From positions 1 through 64,000 of the forward strand of contig JAUIRK010000811.1 of assembly GCA_030549495.1 (NCBI GenBank): DNA of 64,000 bases, read 5' to 3'. The notes below the pieces were generated by a model, which had not been told where the DNA came from, searched no databases, and was given only the letters and a program-made list of their open reading frames with translations. The position numbers and the translations under genes were made by a program. The stretch is from Nectonema munidae. Its lineage: Eukaryota; Nematomorpha; Nectonematoida; Nectonematidae. Positions 52,943 through 64,000 of the stretch are shown one piece after another; position 1 is the first letter of the stretch, and each line of letters begins with the position of its first letter.

Positions 52943-53047
52943 AAAGAAATAATAAGTAGATAAAGAACATCAGTTGACAGCTAGTTGGTTGATGCTCACG
53001 CACAGCCACTAGACGCCATTTTACACCTCATGATTTCTACACACAAA

Positions 53048-53089
53048 GTGGAACTGATGAGGCTTCAATTGCCGAAACCGGTCTTTCAC
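53048..53089 (+). ncRNA. Minimal type I hammerhead ribozyme motif
   Basis: All conserved core elements are present in order. Stem I strand GTGGAA (53048-53053) pairs with TTTCAC (53084-53089), six pairs with one G-U. CTGATGA is at 53054-53060. Stem II is GGC/GCC closing a 7-nt loop (53061-53073). GAAA is at 53074-53077. Stem III is reduced to the palindrome CCGG (53078-53081), followed by TC, so self-cleavage is predicted after C53083. Such minimal motifs with a palindromic stem III are known from Penelope-like and other retroelements, where dimers form the active fold. The host repeat is not identified. Confidence 0.7.
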
Positions 53090-53714
53090 ACTCTGTACTG
53101 TTAGTGATGATGAACGAATACAAGATAATTTACAAATTCTAGGTATAAATTGCTCAAGTTCAGTGTGCAAAGACATGAATAATGAAGTTGGAATGCAGGT
53201 GTTTGAACCCTATACCCTACGCACACCAGTAATTTCAAGAATAAAAACTGTGTATATTATTACAATAAAATGGTTCTTTTCCAACAATTATTTAATTTTA
53301 TTTTTTTTTAAATACATGTAAAGTTAAGAAACAGCGAACGTTATAGTTAACGAATATGAAGAAAATGAGACTCACTAAGTGAAAATGTATATGTATGGAA
53401 AGCATTCGATTTAATTTGACATTCGTGGATAAAATTGTTAATTGTTTTTAAAGTTAAGTACATTTTTACTCTGTTTGATGAAATCACACAAAATTTTCTT
53501 GTTGACATTATATAATTTTGTGTTCAAGAAACCAAAGATTTCTGAATGCATGACACGTTTCAGAAAGGACTATCACAATATTCATTTCATGAAGTTTGAC
53601 ATTCTTTAAAACAAGAACAACTGCTAGCGGAATGTGAAAGAGTAGAAATTTTACACTTGTTTATATTACGGTTAAGGAATACCAACCTCCTTATTTCTTT
53701 TTATCGAAGATGAG

Positions 53715-54215
53715 AAAATTTTCTTAGACTTCTTGTAAAACTCGTGCTGTTGATAAACGATTTATCCACATATTGCAAAAAGCAAGGAAACCGGTCAAGG
53801 TCAATAAAGAGATATTTGCTCTCCACGAGGTTAGAGCAGCGTACAAATGTGGTCTGCAAATCAAGACAAAGTGATGAGTGTACAGCACCACGACACAGAG
53901 AGGAATGCACATGTAGTAGAAGCGAGAAAAACTATGCAAACTTGGAAACTGAATTTGTAGTAGCCCTGCGTGACTCGGATGAAGGAGAAAAAGACTGTTA
54001 CGGCAAAGTCCAGAACACTGATGCTCTCAGCACAAAAACGTTTCTTAGAGTGTCTTGGTGAAAGCAATCACGTTAATCAGAAAGAAGTTTGCTATAGATG
54101 CGACTACTATCGACACCACCTCGTACATCAGGGGGAATCCCAAAGGATACTTTTTATACGTGGAAGAGCTGAGATATCCTGCATCTTCTTTTTCCTGCCA
54201 AATACTCGCGTTCAT
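53715..54215 (-). pseudogene. Broken paralogue of the GPCR at 61.2 kb
   Basis: From ATG at 54213-54215 the minus strand reads MNASIWQEKEDAG, then YPLGFPLMYEVVSIVVASIA, aligning with YPLFFLVAYDLVVVSTASIA of the intact receptor's first membrane segment. A stop follows after 55 codons. Downstream homology continues in other frames: SISVLDFAVTVFFSF (second segment), FQVCIVF (third), and CRPHLYAALTSWRANISLL (matching YKPHLFTKLRSWKVNLGIL, fourth). At least three frame changes and loss of the last three segments mark it as dead. The opposite orientation to the intact copy suggests an inverted local duplication. Confidence 0.85.
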
Positions 54216-54255
54216 TAAAATGACATTTACAAGCGCACTTTTTCCCTTGAATTAG

Positions 54256-55769
54256 GCACGAAAAGGCAGAGGTGAATGCGAAATGAAATTCACCTTTTCT
54301 CTCTTCATGTATTACATGATCCTCTCCTTATAATAAAGTTAATTGCATTGCCAATTTATTCTCGTTTTTTATCCTATTAATCTTATAACGAATTTGCCTG
54401 TGCTCCCGTTTCATGTTCTTGGGATTCACTTTTTTCTTCACCCAAGTAAACGATCCATCCAAAGTTCCATCTTGATTTCAATAATTAAAATTAAATTTAT
54501 TTTTGGATTTTATGATATCAAGTTATTCTAGCTAATTAATTAAAAATTTTGTGAAAACAGATTATTAATTTTGTAGAAATAATAATGGTTTTTCCCGAAA
54601 TCAATTCTTTGCGATATTAAGAGATGAAAGAATATTAAAGTATTTATCCTGTCAAATTACAAACGCTTATCTTTCATCCATTTTAAAAAGCTATCTACTT
54701 CAATTAATTGAATATGTGTTTCCCCAATATCTTTTCACCATCATAATCGATTCTTGACATTTCCTCTACCTTTTTATGATCGCTAGTATACAAAATGGCA
54801 ACTATATTTTGGCAATGATTATGATAGCTTCTTTCAAATAAACAAAATAGCGTAAAATTCTTTGGGTCGAAGAATAGATAACAATTTTCAGTTCTTGTTG
54901 GGGTTTCGGTGAGATGGGAAACTGCGTTTATTATTTACCCGGCACTAAACGTATCAAAAATCGAAGAGGAAACAATATCTCTTTGTTGTGACGCATACAA
55001 CTTGAGAATCTCCTACATTTCCATTATTCTCCCAAATTGTATGCAAACTTAAATTCGTTTTAATTTTCTAAGAATAGTAACTAAATCCAATTTTTAGATC
55101 TGAAGCTCACTTTTTTGTTCAATCTACTTTTATCCTTGATTTTAATCAAGATCTTTGATCCTAGATATTTTAAACTGGAATTTATCTTTACCCTATCACT
55201 GTTTTTGTCGACCCGTCTGGATTTTCATATACCAGACACATTTTCTTCAAATTCGTTACTTTTTATAACAGAAACACATCGTCAATATAATTTCGTCCAA
55301 TTTGCCGGCATTTAGCAATACATATACAGTGACAATGTATGCATGCTTGGATTGACGAAAAGACAACAGGATCAGATTTAGTACGGTTGATTTCCTAAAT
55401 TTGGTTTAAATTAATCAAAATGGAAAAAATGAATCTGCTGAACAAATCTTAAATAATTTCATGGTTCCAATATTTTGCTAGTCTAGAATTAAATTGTGAG
55501 GTTCAGTTTTTACCGCGACCACGTCTACTTTTGCAAAACAATGATGTCATGTGCATACTAAGAGCATTTTAAGATGCTTAAACCCTTTTAATATTTCATA
55601 CTAGAGATAAATTGCTCAACTCAAAGTGTTTCCTATAATAATTTTAAACAGTCATTGTTATTTATTGTAAAGTAAGTTACTTTTTCTTTTTTTTTTTTGA
55701 AAAAAACACTTAATTATTTTTATTTAGGATTCATTAAATTTAAGATGTATAGCCACTTTCCCACCTCAC
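54256..55769. other. Intergenic sequence, no feature recognised
   Basis: AT-rich DNA with chance reading frames only. Confidence 0.4.
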
Positions 55770-56760
55770 CTGTAGAAATACCGCCAAACGCCGTGTGGAT
55801 GCCCATGATTTCCGCGTCGGTGAAGCCGTCACTTCAGTAAGGTTTTTTCGATTGGCACACGTTAGCAGTGGACAATCCCTGTAAACGTCCTGAGATGTTC
55901 AGGGTCCTGAGGTTTCAGGGGTCCGCTTTTCTCTTGCTGGGACGGACTTGAACAAATGTCGGCGGTACAGCCGTTTCGAGTTTGCTAAGGTGGCCATGCA
56001 AACCTGTTGTATCTTGAATGTCGTCTTCTTTGCCATGAAGGATCATCTTCTTGTCTTCATAAATTGTGCCTTCGGTTTAGGAGCAGAAGTTGCGGGGAGA
56101 AAATCCATTCCCACACGTGGCGAATGATGGCAGAAACAAAGTGGCTGTGCGACGATTCCTCGAATATGGAGGATGACATCTATACTTTGGAACTGTGATC
56201 ATAAACAACGGGTACTGTGCAATGAGCACTCTTCCTTTTCCTTTGTTTTGTACCTCGGCTTTCCAAACTTGCCAATGACCATGGGCGCTAGCTTTTGTGT
56301 TCCTATGCAGTTCGCGCACTCCAGAAGGGTCATTCGGTTCTTCGCTTCTTTGAATGCCAGCGTATTCTGTTGATTATCTCTCATGACCTAGGTTATGTCT
56401 CACAGCATATTTTAATACAGATCGGTCTCGTCTCCGTTGTAGATATGTTGCGTTCAGTATCCTTGTCTATCTTCAAACTTTCTTTACGATCGGTTGGTAC
56501 TTGGTCACGGCATTTATGTCTGTGGATCGCTGTTCAACTGTAATATGAATTTCTTGGATGTCGTAGCGGCTGTTGAAGTCCCAGAGCAACCCCTTACTCC
56601 CATCCAACCCAACAGCTCTTTTCTAGAGCTTTATCTTCTAGCATCTGGACCAATGTGATGTTGCTATCTGATGGCTCCGGATTGAATCAGTCGATCAATG
56701 CTTCTTCCGGTTAAAGAACATTTGCTGTGCGCTGATGTTTGCGCTGGGATCCCTCGCAAA
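55770..56760 (-). mobile_element. Tigger/pogo-type transposase remnant
   Basis: This GC-richer block reads on the minus strand as pieces of a Tigger-like transposase: IYNGDETDLY (first catalytic Asp, near 56440), AKNRMTLLECANCIGTQKL and APMVIGKFGKPRYK (near 56290), and LYRRHLFK (near 55950). Frames shift repeatedly and the ends are not identified. It is a different copy, and probably a different subfamily, from the pogo element at 35 kb. Confidence 0.65.
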
Positions 56761-56784
56761 ACATGTGGTCAAGACTGGCCTACA

Positions 56785-59700
56785 GCTTGATGTAGAAACA
56801 ACAAAATCAAGCATGAACAACAAAACAAATGGAAACAAACGTTGAAAAATCTAACTTTTAAAACGAACACCTCAAAGCTTTGGAAATGCATACATAGCCT
56901 AAACAACAAATACTCCAACTCAACAGATACCCATGAATTCTTCTTAGGGAAAAATGGTGATACGATTAAGCTAAACAACAAGCAGACATCCTCAACAAAT
57001 GCTATGCAAAAATACAACAGCATTCCGAACATTTGGAAACAAGCAAAAATCATTCGAATACTTAAACCCAACAAACTTCCAACAGAGCCTGCGTCATACA
57101 GACCAATTTCACTCCTATGCAATCCTTCTGAAGTACTTGAACGACTAATTCTAGATCACATCAAAACTCAAACTCCATTATTTTAAATGCAACACAGTTT
57201 TCGATCACTACATTCCACATCAACACTTCTTACAAGCATCGCACAAACAACACTTGAAGGTCTAAACTCTGCCAAGCCTTCCCTTAGATCAGGGGTTCTT
57301 AAACTGGGGGTCATAACCCCTAAAAGGATCATGAGCTCTGTTCTGGGGGTCATGAAGTGTCTAACACAGAGAAACATTTCCCCAACGCCCGTGTTTCCCC
57401 GACCCACAGTGAGTCAGTGACTTAGTCTGATATTTTTATGGTTTTAATAGGTTTTGAGTGTATGTCATTAACTAATTTATATATGTACTTTTTAAGTATG
57501 AAATAAGGAACAATGTGATAAGTTAATTAACGTTGTAAATGAGATAATAATATGCTAAAAAACCCAAAACTCAATGGCGTCTCCAACTCTTAGGACGCCA
57601 AGTGATCTAGTCCAAAATATTCACTGTTTTATCAGCAAGTTTTTCCCTCTTGGCGGGATATGATGTGCATGGAGACTTTTTTTTATTCTTTTTATATACA
57701 ATAAGTATTGTGAATGTATGAGAGGTGAACACATCCATCATATTTTAAAATTTGTTATTTTTTGTTTTAGTTTGTTGTAAGATTCTTTTCATTCCTATTT
57801 GCAAATGTCAAAGAAGCGCACATACAACGGAGTTTTCTCAGCTTTGGCTTCTCATTTATAGTGAACAATGGCATGCAGATGCCACAGTGCGTCATCTGCA
57901 AGAAAACACTTGCTAACGAGAGGATGAAGCCTTTCAAGCTAAAGGAACACCTCATCAAGGTTCATCCGCAACTGGTCAACAAAAATTTGGCATACTTCAA
58001 AATCAAGGAACATCAGCTCAAACAGTCTAGTTTGGATCATGGAACAGGAGTTCTCTTTCAACCCAGCAATGTCGACAAGGCATCGTACAAGATCTCCCTT
58101 CTTATTGCAAAGCAGAAGAAGTCACACACAATTGGAGAGAAACTTGTTTTAAACCTTGCATGACAGAGGCTGCTCGTCTTGTTCTTGATCAGAACTGTGT
58201 CAAAAAGCTTAATCAGATAAGTCTTTCGGACAGCACAATTAAACAACGCATCGATGACATGTCGCAGGATATAAAATCTCATGTGGTAGACATCTCTCTA
58301 TTTTAGGCCATCCAGCTTGATGAAACAACAGACGTTGCACATCTTCCTCAACTTTTGGTTTATGCTCGGTTCACCTCCGAAAATCAGGTTGAGGAGGAGT
58401 TTCTCTTCTGCAGACCACTAACAACAGCAACAAAGGCTAAAGATATCAAGATTGGTTTGTGTCTGTAATGGAGAATTCAGCATGCTCGCTTCAAAGTCAG
58501 GATTTATAACTCTAGTTAAAGAGAACAAGCCATACATCATTACAACACACTGCCTGATCCACCGTGAGGCTCTTGTCTCCAAGACGCTTCCTGCTCCCCT
58601 CAAAGTTACCTTGGAAACTGATCCGCATCGTCAACCATAGGAAGGGCACTTAACAGCAGTCTGTTTCGTAGGTTGTGCCATGACATGGATTCTGCTCACC
58701 AAGACCTCCTCTTTTACACATCTGTTCATTGGTTGTCAAAGGGCAATGTTCTCGCTCGTGTATTTAAACTTTTTGATGAATTGCAGATATTTCTGGCAGC
58801 CCACGGGAAGAAAACGGAGCACCTGTTAAATGACATCCAGGGGCGATTCAAGTTTAGTATTTCTTAAAAGTGGTAATGTAGCTTCCTTTTCGCGTCTGAA
58901 CGAGGTCATCGGAGAAGAAGCAGTTGCCGAGGAGCTGCAACAAGAGATCAAGGAACACTTGATAATCCTTCAAGGAGAGTTCAAACGCTATTTTCATGAA
59001 GCTGATATAAATGAAAATGTTCAGCTGACACTTGCACACAATCCTTTCCGATGCAATGTGGATGATCTTTCTGATGAGATTCAAGAGGAATTCTTGGAGC
59101 TCATCAACACACTGCAGCAAAAAAGGAGTTCCAAGGACAGCAACAGCTCTAACTGCTGGGTCAAGATGCTCTCTGCTTTTCCGAAGACCAGCAAATTTGC
59201 CCTGAAAGTACTCATTCCTTTCTCATCCACTTACATTTGCGAAACTCGTTTTTAGACTCACCTGGTGATAAAATCGAAGGCAAGAAACAGGCTGAATGCT
59301 GAAGCAGACATGCGATGTGCCTTGAGGCGTACAGACACTCGTATTGATTTGCTTGTAGCAAAAAAACCGATACATTCTTCACATTAAATGTTAATACTGC
59401 CATGGTTAATAAAGATAGTTTGAAACTGCCTTAGATCATTAATATCATCAATAGGCATAAGCAAGGCTTTCGATACAGTACCAAGACACATCCTCATAAA
59501 TAAAATACTTAACCGACTCATCGACAATAATTACAAAAAATGGCTTGCCAATTTTCTCACTGGGAGACACGCACGCATACACAGTACATAATGGCTTATC
59601 ATCAAAAATAAAACACTTTACTAATGGGCTTACGCATGGATCCGTTCAGCAAAACAATCCACACACTGGAAGAGAATGGCTAGGTTAGCAAACAGAATGA

Positions 59701-59787
59701 CGGTGTCCGCAAACAAGTAATCTCATCGTACACAAATGAATATACTGCACAACCACTAGTCACATTGAACAACACTCCAATTCCATG
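56785..59787 (+). mobile_element. Jockey-like LINE fragment split by a hAT element
   Basis: The left part (56785-57289) gives the fingers of a reverse transcriptase: IRILKPNKLPTEPASYRPIS and LLCNPSEVLERLILDHI, then HSFRSLHSTSTLLTSIAQTT. The right part (59429-59787, starting with the second duplication copy) continues SKAFDTVPRHILINKILNRL, FLTGRHARIHS and NRMTVSANK. The frame is restored when the hAT element and one target copy are taken out. Endonuclease and C-terminus are missing, and further stops exist in the right part. Confidence 0.85.
57290..59428 (+). mobile_element. hAT transposon, ZBED5/FAM200-like transposase, broken
   Basis: Starts CAGGGGTTCTTAAACTG, ends AGTTTGAAACTG, and is flanked by a perfect 8-bp duplication CCTTAGAT (57282-57289 and 59429-59436). 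The transposase runs in the plus direction from about 57861: BED-type finger CVICKKTL with KLKEHLIKVH, then KQKKSHTIGEKLV, LSDSTIKQRIDDMSQDI, QLDETTDVAHLPQLLVYARF, LLFYTSVHWLSKGNVLARVF and the dimerisation block LIPFSSTYICETRF with ARNRLNAEADMRCAL. It is close to full length, but several frameshifts and stops, and lost sequence around the second catalytic region, make it inactive. Confidence 0.9.
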
Positions 59788-59920
59788 CAAGAGGGGGGGG
59801 GGGGGGGGACAAAACTGATTTTAATGGGTATATACATTTATATATTTCAAAGGAGTTTCAGGGGGAGAGGCAAAATAAATCCTAGTGGGCGCTCCTCGCC
59901 CCCATGCCCTTGTCGATGGG
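59788..59920. repeat. G-run bounded AT-rich segment, possible MITE
   Basis: It begins with a run of 17 G and ends in GCTCCTCGCCCCCATGCCCTTG. The G-rich left and C-rich right sides resemble the layout of the C-run hAT MITE at 18.9 kb, but inverted ends are poor and no target duplication was found. Confidence 0.3.
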
Positions 59921-60094
59921 CAAATAAAAGAAAGTTTGACAGCGTGATTTAAAGTCGAAAGAAAACGATTATAATTTCTCAACACTTTCTTTTGTTGCAC
60001 AGAACGTTTATGCATTATGGACACTCTCTGTGTTGCCAGAATAAGTAAGTAACTTGAGTCTTGCTCGACATGTTATTTCCGATAGAAGATAAGT

Positions 60095-60232
60095 TTAACC
60101 CATTTACGACCAATGTTCCTATTTTGGAACATAAGTAATTTCATCTTCGTCTGCTTTTTTCAATGACTTTGAATATAAATCGTCTGCGTTTTTTTAGATA
60201 TCGTCTGCTTTGCTTGGTCTTAAATGGGTTAA
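60095..60232. mobile_element. piggyBac-type TTAA MITE, copy 3
   Basis: Edges are TTAACCCATTTACGACC and GGTCTTAAATGGGTTAA. It has near full-length identity, inverted, with 48366-48504, and no coding capacity. It is the best-preserved copy of the family in the window. Confidence 0.88.
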
Positions 60233-61245
60233 AGCAGTGAAAGCGCCGCTAATATTTTATTCTAAACAGTGCTATGAGAAAATGCTATAAAAGTAAAAAC
60301 AATATTGTTCAAATTTTCATTTTTACAAATCAAAGTAATTTTTTTGCTGCCTTCAATATAGATATCAATGTATGAAAACTAATGGTCACTTTTCTAAGTC
60401 ACAAATATCCACAAATTTTAAAGTGAAACGGCGTTTTCAAGGCAGATACGGCTTCAAAACGAAAACTGCGATTTAATGCCAGGTCTATAAATTAAAAATT
60501 CGAATACAGGTGGCAGATGCGGCCAATGTTATTTTTCTGTTGAGGAAAAAGGCCCATCCAACAACATTTTTACAGCGCATCAAAGGCTCAAGTATCAAGG
60601 GCCTTACAAAATTCTTCTTTGAATTGTCCCATAATCATATCGTGCTAAAAGCAAAAGATTTTCTTTTTTAATCTACTTGTTCAAAAATATTTCCAAAATT
60701 TCAACCACGCATGTTGGCATTGTATAAATAAGAAAAACACTTCGTAAGGCACTTTTATTTCCGTTAATTCAAAGATATGTTACGTTATTTTTATTATAAA
60801 TTTAATGTTTTTTACAATTTATTTTTAATTTTTTACAAATTAAACTAGTTATATGGTACTTGGAAAATTTTTTAAATCTTTGCTGCTAACCATCTAATAT
60901 ATGTCCAAGGATCAAGAAACAAAAAGAGGATGGGTGGGGGGTATCAAAAACATGAAGACAAATTTTCATGTTTGAAATTTGTAAGGCAAAAGAAAAAAAG
61001 AAATCTAATTTCAATTTATGAAACTAATTATGAGTGTTGGGAGATCATATGAAAGATAATACTAATGAAGCGTCGTATAATGGAAGATAACCTCTTTAAT
61101 AAATGAAATTGAAAGCAAACTTGTGCGATATATTATTATATTTATCTGATTGAAAACAGCACGTGTATTCCTTTGCGAAACATACATCCACGACGAACTT
61201 TCGTTTCAACACAAACCACATTCTAAAGGCGCATCTCTCATTTTG
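60233..61245. other. Upstream region of the GPCR gene, no element recognised
   Basis: AT-rich sequence that may hold the promoter or a 5' non-coding exon of the receptor. No core promoter motif can be supported. Confidence 0.35.
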
Positions 61246-62196
61246 ATGACTGGAATGGTTTGGAAATTTAAAGGTGGGGTAGAGCAGGAGCAAGACATTT
61301 CTTACACGGAGTATCCGCTCTTCTTTCTTGTGGCATACGATTTGGTTGTTGTATCGACTGCTTCTATCGCAAACTTCATCCTGGTCAACATGCTGATTTG
61401 GGTGAGGACTCTGCACATTCCGCGAAATGTGTTCGTGCTTAGCATAAGCGCACTCGATTTCACTTCTTCTTGCTTGCTATCCTTTACCCGCTTTTCCCAA
61501 ACCATCAAAGGACAGTACATAGAGGGCGTTGGCATCTGTGCCTTTCAAATCGCATTCAACACCTTTTACAACTTCTTCCTACCCGCCATCATCCTGTTCT
61601 TGTACTCCTATCAATCGCTCATCTTTTACAAGCCTCATCTATTCACCAAACTGCGCTCCTGGAAGGTTAATTTAGGCATTTTAAGCACTATCATATCTCT
61701 CTGCGTTATCACTATTTCTTTGATTTATGGCGTTTTCTACAGACATGAAGGAATTGTGGACTTTTCAAGAGGAATTTGTCACGTTGATTATCAAAAAGTG
61801 TACAACAAGGGCATTATTTCATTGTCCATTTTGATTCCAAGTTTACTCATTTCTCTCTTCACAATTGTCATTCTGCATCAACAATACAGATTTTATAAAG
61901 AGTCCCTCAAAATACTGTCTTTTTCGAGCAGAAGATTTAAGGACCTGCGATACGCAAATTTTGTCACCGTTTTAACGAGTGTAAACTTTGTGTTCTTCAA
62001 AATGCCGTTAGGTCTCATGTTCTTATTTTCGAACGTCGGTGTCGTTAAATTCCACGCTGTTCTAATCGTCTCCAAAACTTCGCACGCAGTCCAGCCTTTC
62101 GTATACGGATTCTTCAATACCAAAATACGTGGTGAAGGCATAAAGATTTTCAACTCGTGGATCAAGCACTTCAAAAAACTTTTCAAAAAAGTGTGA
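61246..62196 (+). CDS. Single-exon class A-like G protein-coupled receptor
   Basis: A 316-residue seven-pass membrane receptor, ligand unknown. Membrane segments lie at about 25-51, 61-82, 98-125, 141-162, 189-212, 236-261 and 269-290. Class A landmarks seen: Asn43 in segment 1, Asp71 in segment 2, the Cys98-Cys178 pair expected to form the extracellular disulphide, Pro198 in segment 5, Pro254 in segment 6. Departures: the DRY box is Ser-Tyr-Gln (121-123), the segment 4 Trp is missing, and NPxxY is QPFVY. The tail is short and basic (KHFKKLFKKV). The frame is open about 100 bp further upstream, but the first ATG is at 61246. A broken inverted paralogue at 53.7-54.2 kb points to a local, lineage-specific family. 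Absence of introns fits recent duplication or retroposition. Confidence 0.85.
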   Translation: MTGMVWKFKGGVEQEQDISYTEYPLFFLVAYDLVVVSTASIANFILVNMLIWVRTLHIPRNVFVLSISALDFTSSCLLSFTRFSQTIKGQYIEGVGICAFQIAFNTFYNFFLPAIILFLYSYQSLIFYKPHLFTKLRSWKVNLGILSTIISLCVITISLIYGVFYRHEGIVDFSRGICHVDYQKVYNKGIISLSILIPSLLISLFTIVILHQQYRFYKESLKILSFSSRRFKDLRYANFVTVLTSVNFVFFKMPLGLMFLFSNVGVVKFHAVLIVSKTSHAVQPFVYGFFNTKIRGEGIKIFNSWIKHFKKLFKKV

Positions 62197-62371
62197 AACT
62201 GCTTCTATTTGTACTTGTAACTCCTCAAAACAAGCTCTCTTTCCTGTCTTGTTACGTCCTTTGTAAAATGTTGGAACTTCACATTCTATTTTCTCGTTAG
62301 CACTAGCCTGCAACAGGTTTCTAAATCAACTATTTAAAAAATACTTCACACGTCCTAATCAATTCAATCTA

Positions 62372-62377
62372 AATAAA
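62372..62377 (+). promoter_or_regulatory. Polyadenylation signal of the GPCR gene
   Basis: AATAAA about 175 bp after the receptor stop codon. Confidence 0.5.
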
Positions 62378-64000
62378 TTTAATGAATATTCTAAATTATA
62401 GAGTTTATGATTGTATATCATGGCATTCTATTTTTAAATACCCTTTTTTTTAATTCAGTTCTTACTTTTGCTGCCAGGATTGTCATTTGATTTGCGTCAT
62501 TGAAATTAAAGGAGAACATGCCGAAAGAAAGCTGGAAACTAAATAATGAAATAAGTTACATAGCCTGCTCTTATTCCATTTGAAATATATAATTTCTATA
62601 ATGAGGTGTCGTGGAAAAATAACCTTATGAAAAAATATCTAGAAGCAAGCTTTTTTTTAAATCTAAAATCAGACTTAGTTTGTTTTGTTCTCAAATGAAG
62701 CTCAAAGCTGCCTCTTTCAAAACATTGTCGTCCATTTTGTCATCTTTTGAAGGGGAGTGATGTAAAGCGATTATACTCATCAATTCCACCTTACATTAGT
62801 TATTGAAAATATACTCATCTCAATACATTTTTAGCCTATTTCATGATTCATATTCATGCTTTATATGAAAATGCAGTTGACTACGTCTAATCCGGTTATC
62901 ACTAATTTGTACCTTCGTTAAGCTGTATTTTTATTTTATGAAAAACTTCCAGAAATCTTTAATTTAGTAAAATTATTGCATGATTGATTCAATTAACAAC
63001 TGAGCTTCTTGAAGGTTTTGCAAAATAAAAATTTCATAAATGAAGAAGAACTAATGAGTCTTTTTATCTAGCAAGAAAAGCTAATTAGAGAAACACCAAA
63101 GCACCTAAAACAATATAGGTTTAAAATAAATCTTCAAAAATGGTCCATACGCTGTAGAATAGAAATTTTTTGTTGTACTTTTAGCATTAAAGTGACATCT
63201 GACATTGAATTCTTCTTCGAGTCAAATTTATACTGAGAGAAATCGAGAAGCAAAGTGTGATTTTTTTTATTAAAAAACGAATCACTAATTCGGAAAGGCC
63301 GAATCCCAAGCATTCCGAATTATTGATCCTTATGATAATCCTAGTAGGATTCTGAACATCTTGAAAATTTTAAAAGTAGTCTTCTTTTAGTTTAATATAG
63401 TAACCATTAGGGAAAGATTGATATATTGTCGTGAAGCAAATTGAGACTTTTTATAAATGAACAAACACCATTGATCGGGGGAATGCTTTAAGACTAATTC
63501 TTTCAATAAACCTTTTATTTTTTAGCAGACTTAAAAAGGTGGTAAAGTAAAAATCCTTTCTGACATGCTCGCTACTTTAAACTGTTTACAAGAAATTTCA
63601 TTTTTTTCAGTTTGATGCAAACAACCCAACTCCTGTATTAGTAAGTTTTATATCATTCACTAGGTGATCAAGCTCTTTTTAGTCTGGAAAATGACGCTTT
63701 TGTTGTAAACTTACATCATTTTTCTATTCCAGTCATCATGATGACCCGAAATGTCAATATCAAATGTAGATTTCCATGCTGAACATGCAAGAATTGGCAA
63801 CTCATCGTCGATCCAAAATCATCTTGTGCTTATATAACTTGGTAGAGTTGACATAGAACCACCGATCACATGAGCAACCGACATCTTATCCTGATCTCTG
63901 ATTTATACACCCAAATATTCTTTAACTGCGATTCAATATTTTGTAGCACTAAAGATGTATTTTGCAGGCTTTGAGCCAATATATTCTACAGGAAATATTC
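62378..64000. other. Intergenic sequence, no feature recognised
   Basis: AT-rich DNA without a supportable gene, RNA or repeat with recognisable ends. Confidence 0.4.

Noticed and set aside
52625-52963. A 112-codon frame with Gly and Lys runs
   Set aside because: It translates GT-rich and homopolymer sequence and has no domain.
56007-56543. Several plus-strand frames in a GC-richer block as a host gene
   Set aside because: The minus strand carries Tigger transposase motifs through the same interval, so the plus frames are shadows.

Overview
The window reads as nuclear DNA from an AT-rich invertebrate animal. It has spliceosomal genes with GT-AG introns from about 60 bp to 8.5 kb, polyadenylation signals, a eukaryotic tRNA-His, tRNA-derived SINEs, and a dense load of animal transposons: hAT, piggyBac, pogo/Tigger, jockey-like, CR1-like and RTE-like LINEs, and a Penelope-like element. 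The phylum cannot be named from what is visible.

Layout. 1-4.4 kb: hAT debris, a tRNA-His gene and a 1-kb hAT element with intact target duplication, probably all inside a very long intron of the next gene. 4.4-11.2 kb (minus): the 5' half of SF3B1, the core U2 snRNP splicing factor; ten exons are resolved, the first coding exon was not found and the 3' half lies beyond the left edge. 11.2-24.5 kb: no host gene seen, only SINE, MITE, LINE and Penelope-like remnants. 24.6-51.9 kb (plus): a complete, divergent importin-alpha gene, 11 coding exons and 537 residues. Its introns contain most of the nested transposons. 52-60 kb: low-complexity DNA, a hammerhead ribozyme motif, a broken GPCR copy (minus), a Tigger remnant, and a jockey-like LINE split by a hAT element. 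61.2-62.2 kb (plus): an apparently intact single-exon class A-like GPCR. 62.4-64 kb: nothing recognised.

The host genes (splicing factor, nuclear import receptor, membrane receptor) do not form a functional unit. The most informative structure is the layering of mobile elements. In several places one element lies inside another and target-site duplications or matching ends show the order of events. The most unusual items are a minimal type I hammerhead ribozyme motif at 53.05 kb, a transposon whose ends are arrays of ~16-bp units (43.5-46.1 kb), the loss of conserved NLS-site residues in the importin-alpha, and a copied piece of an SF3B1 exon inside an SF3B1 intron.
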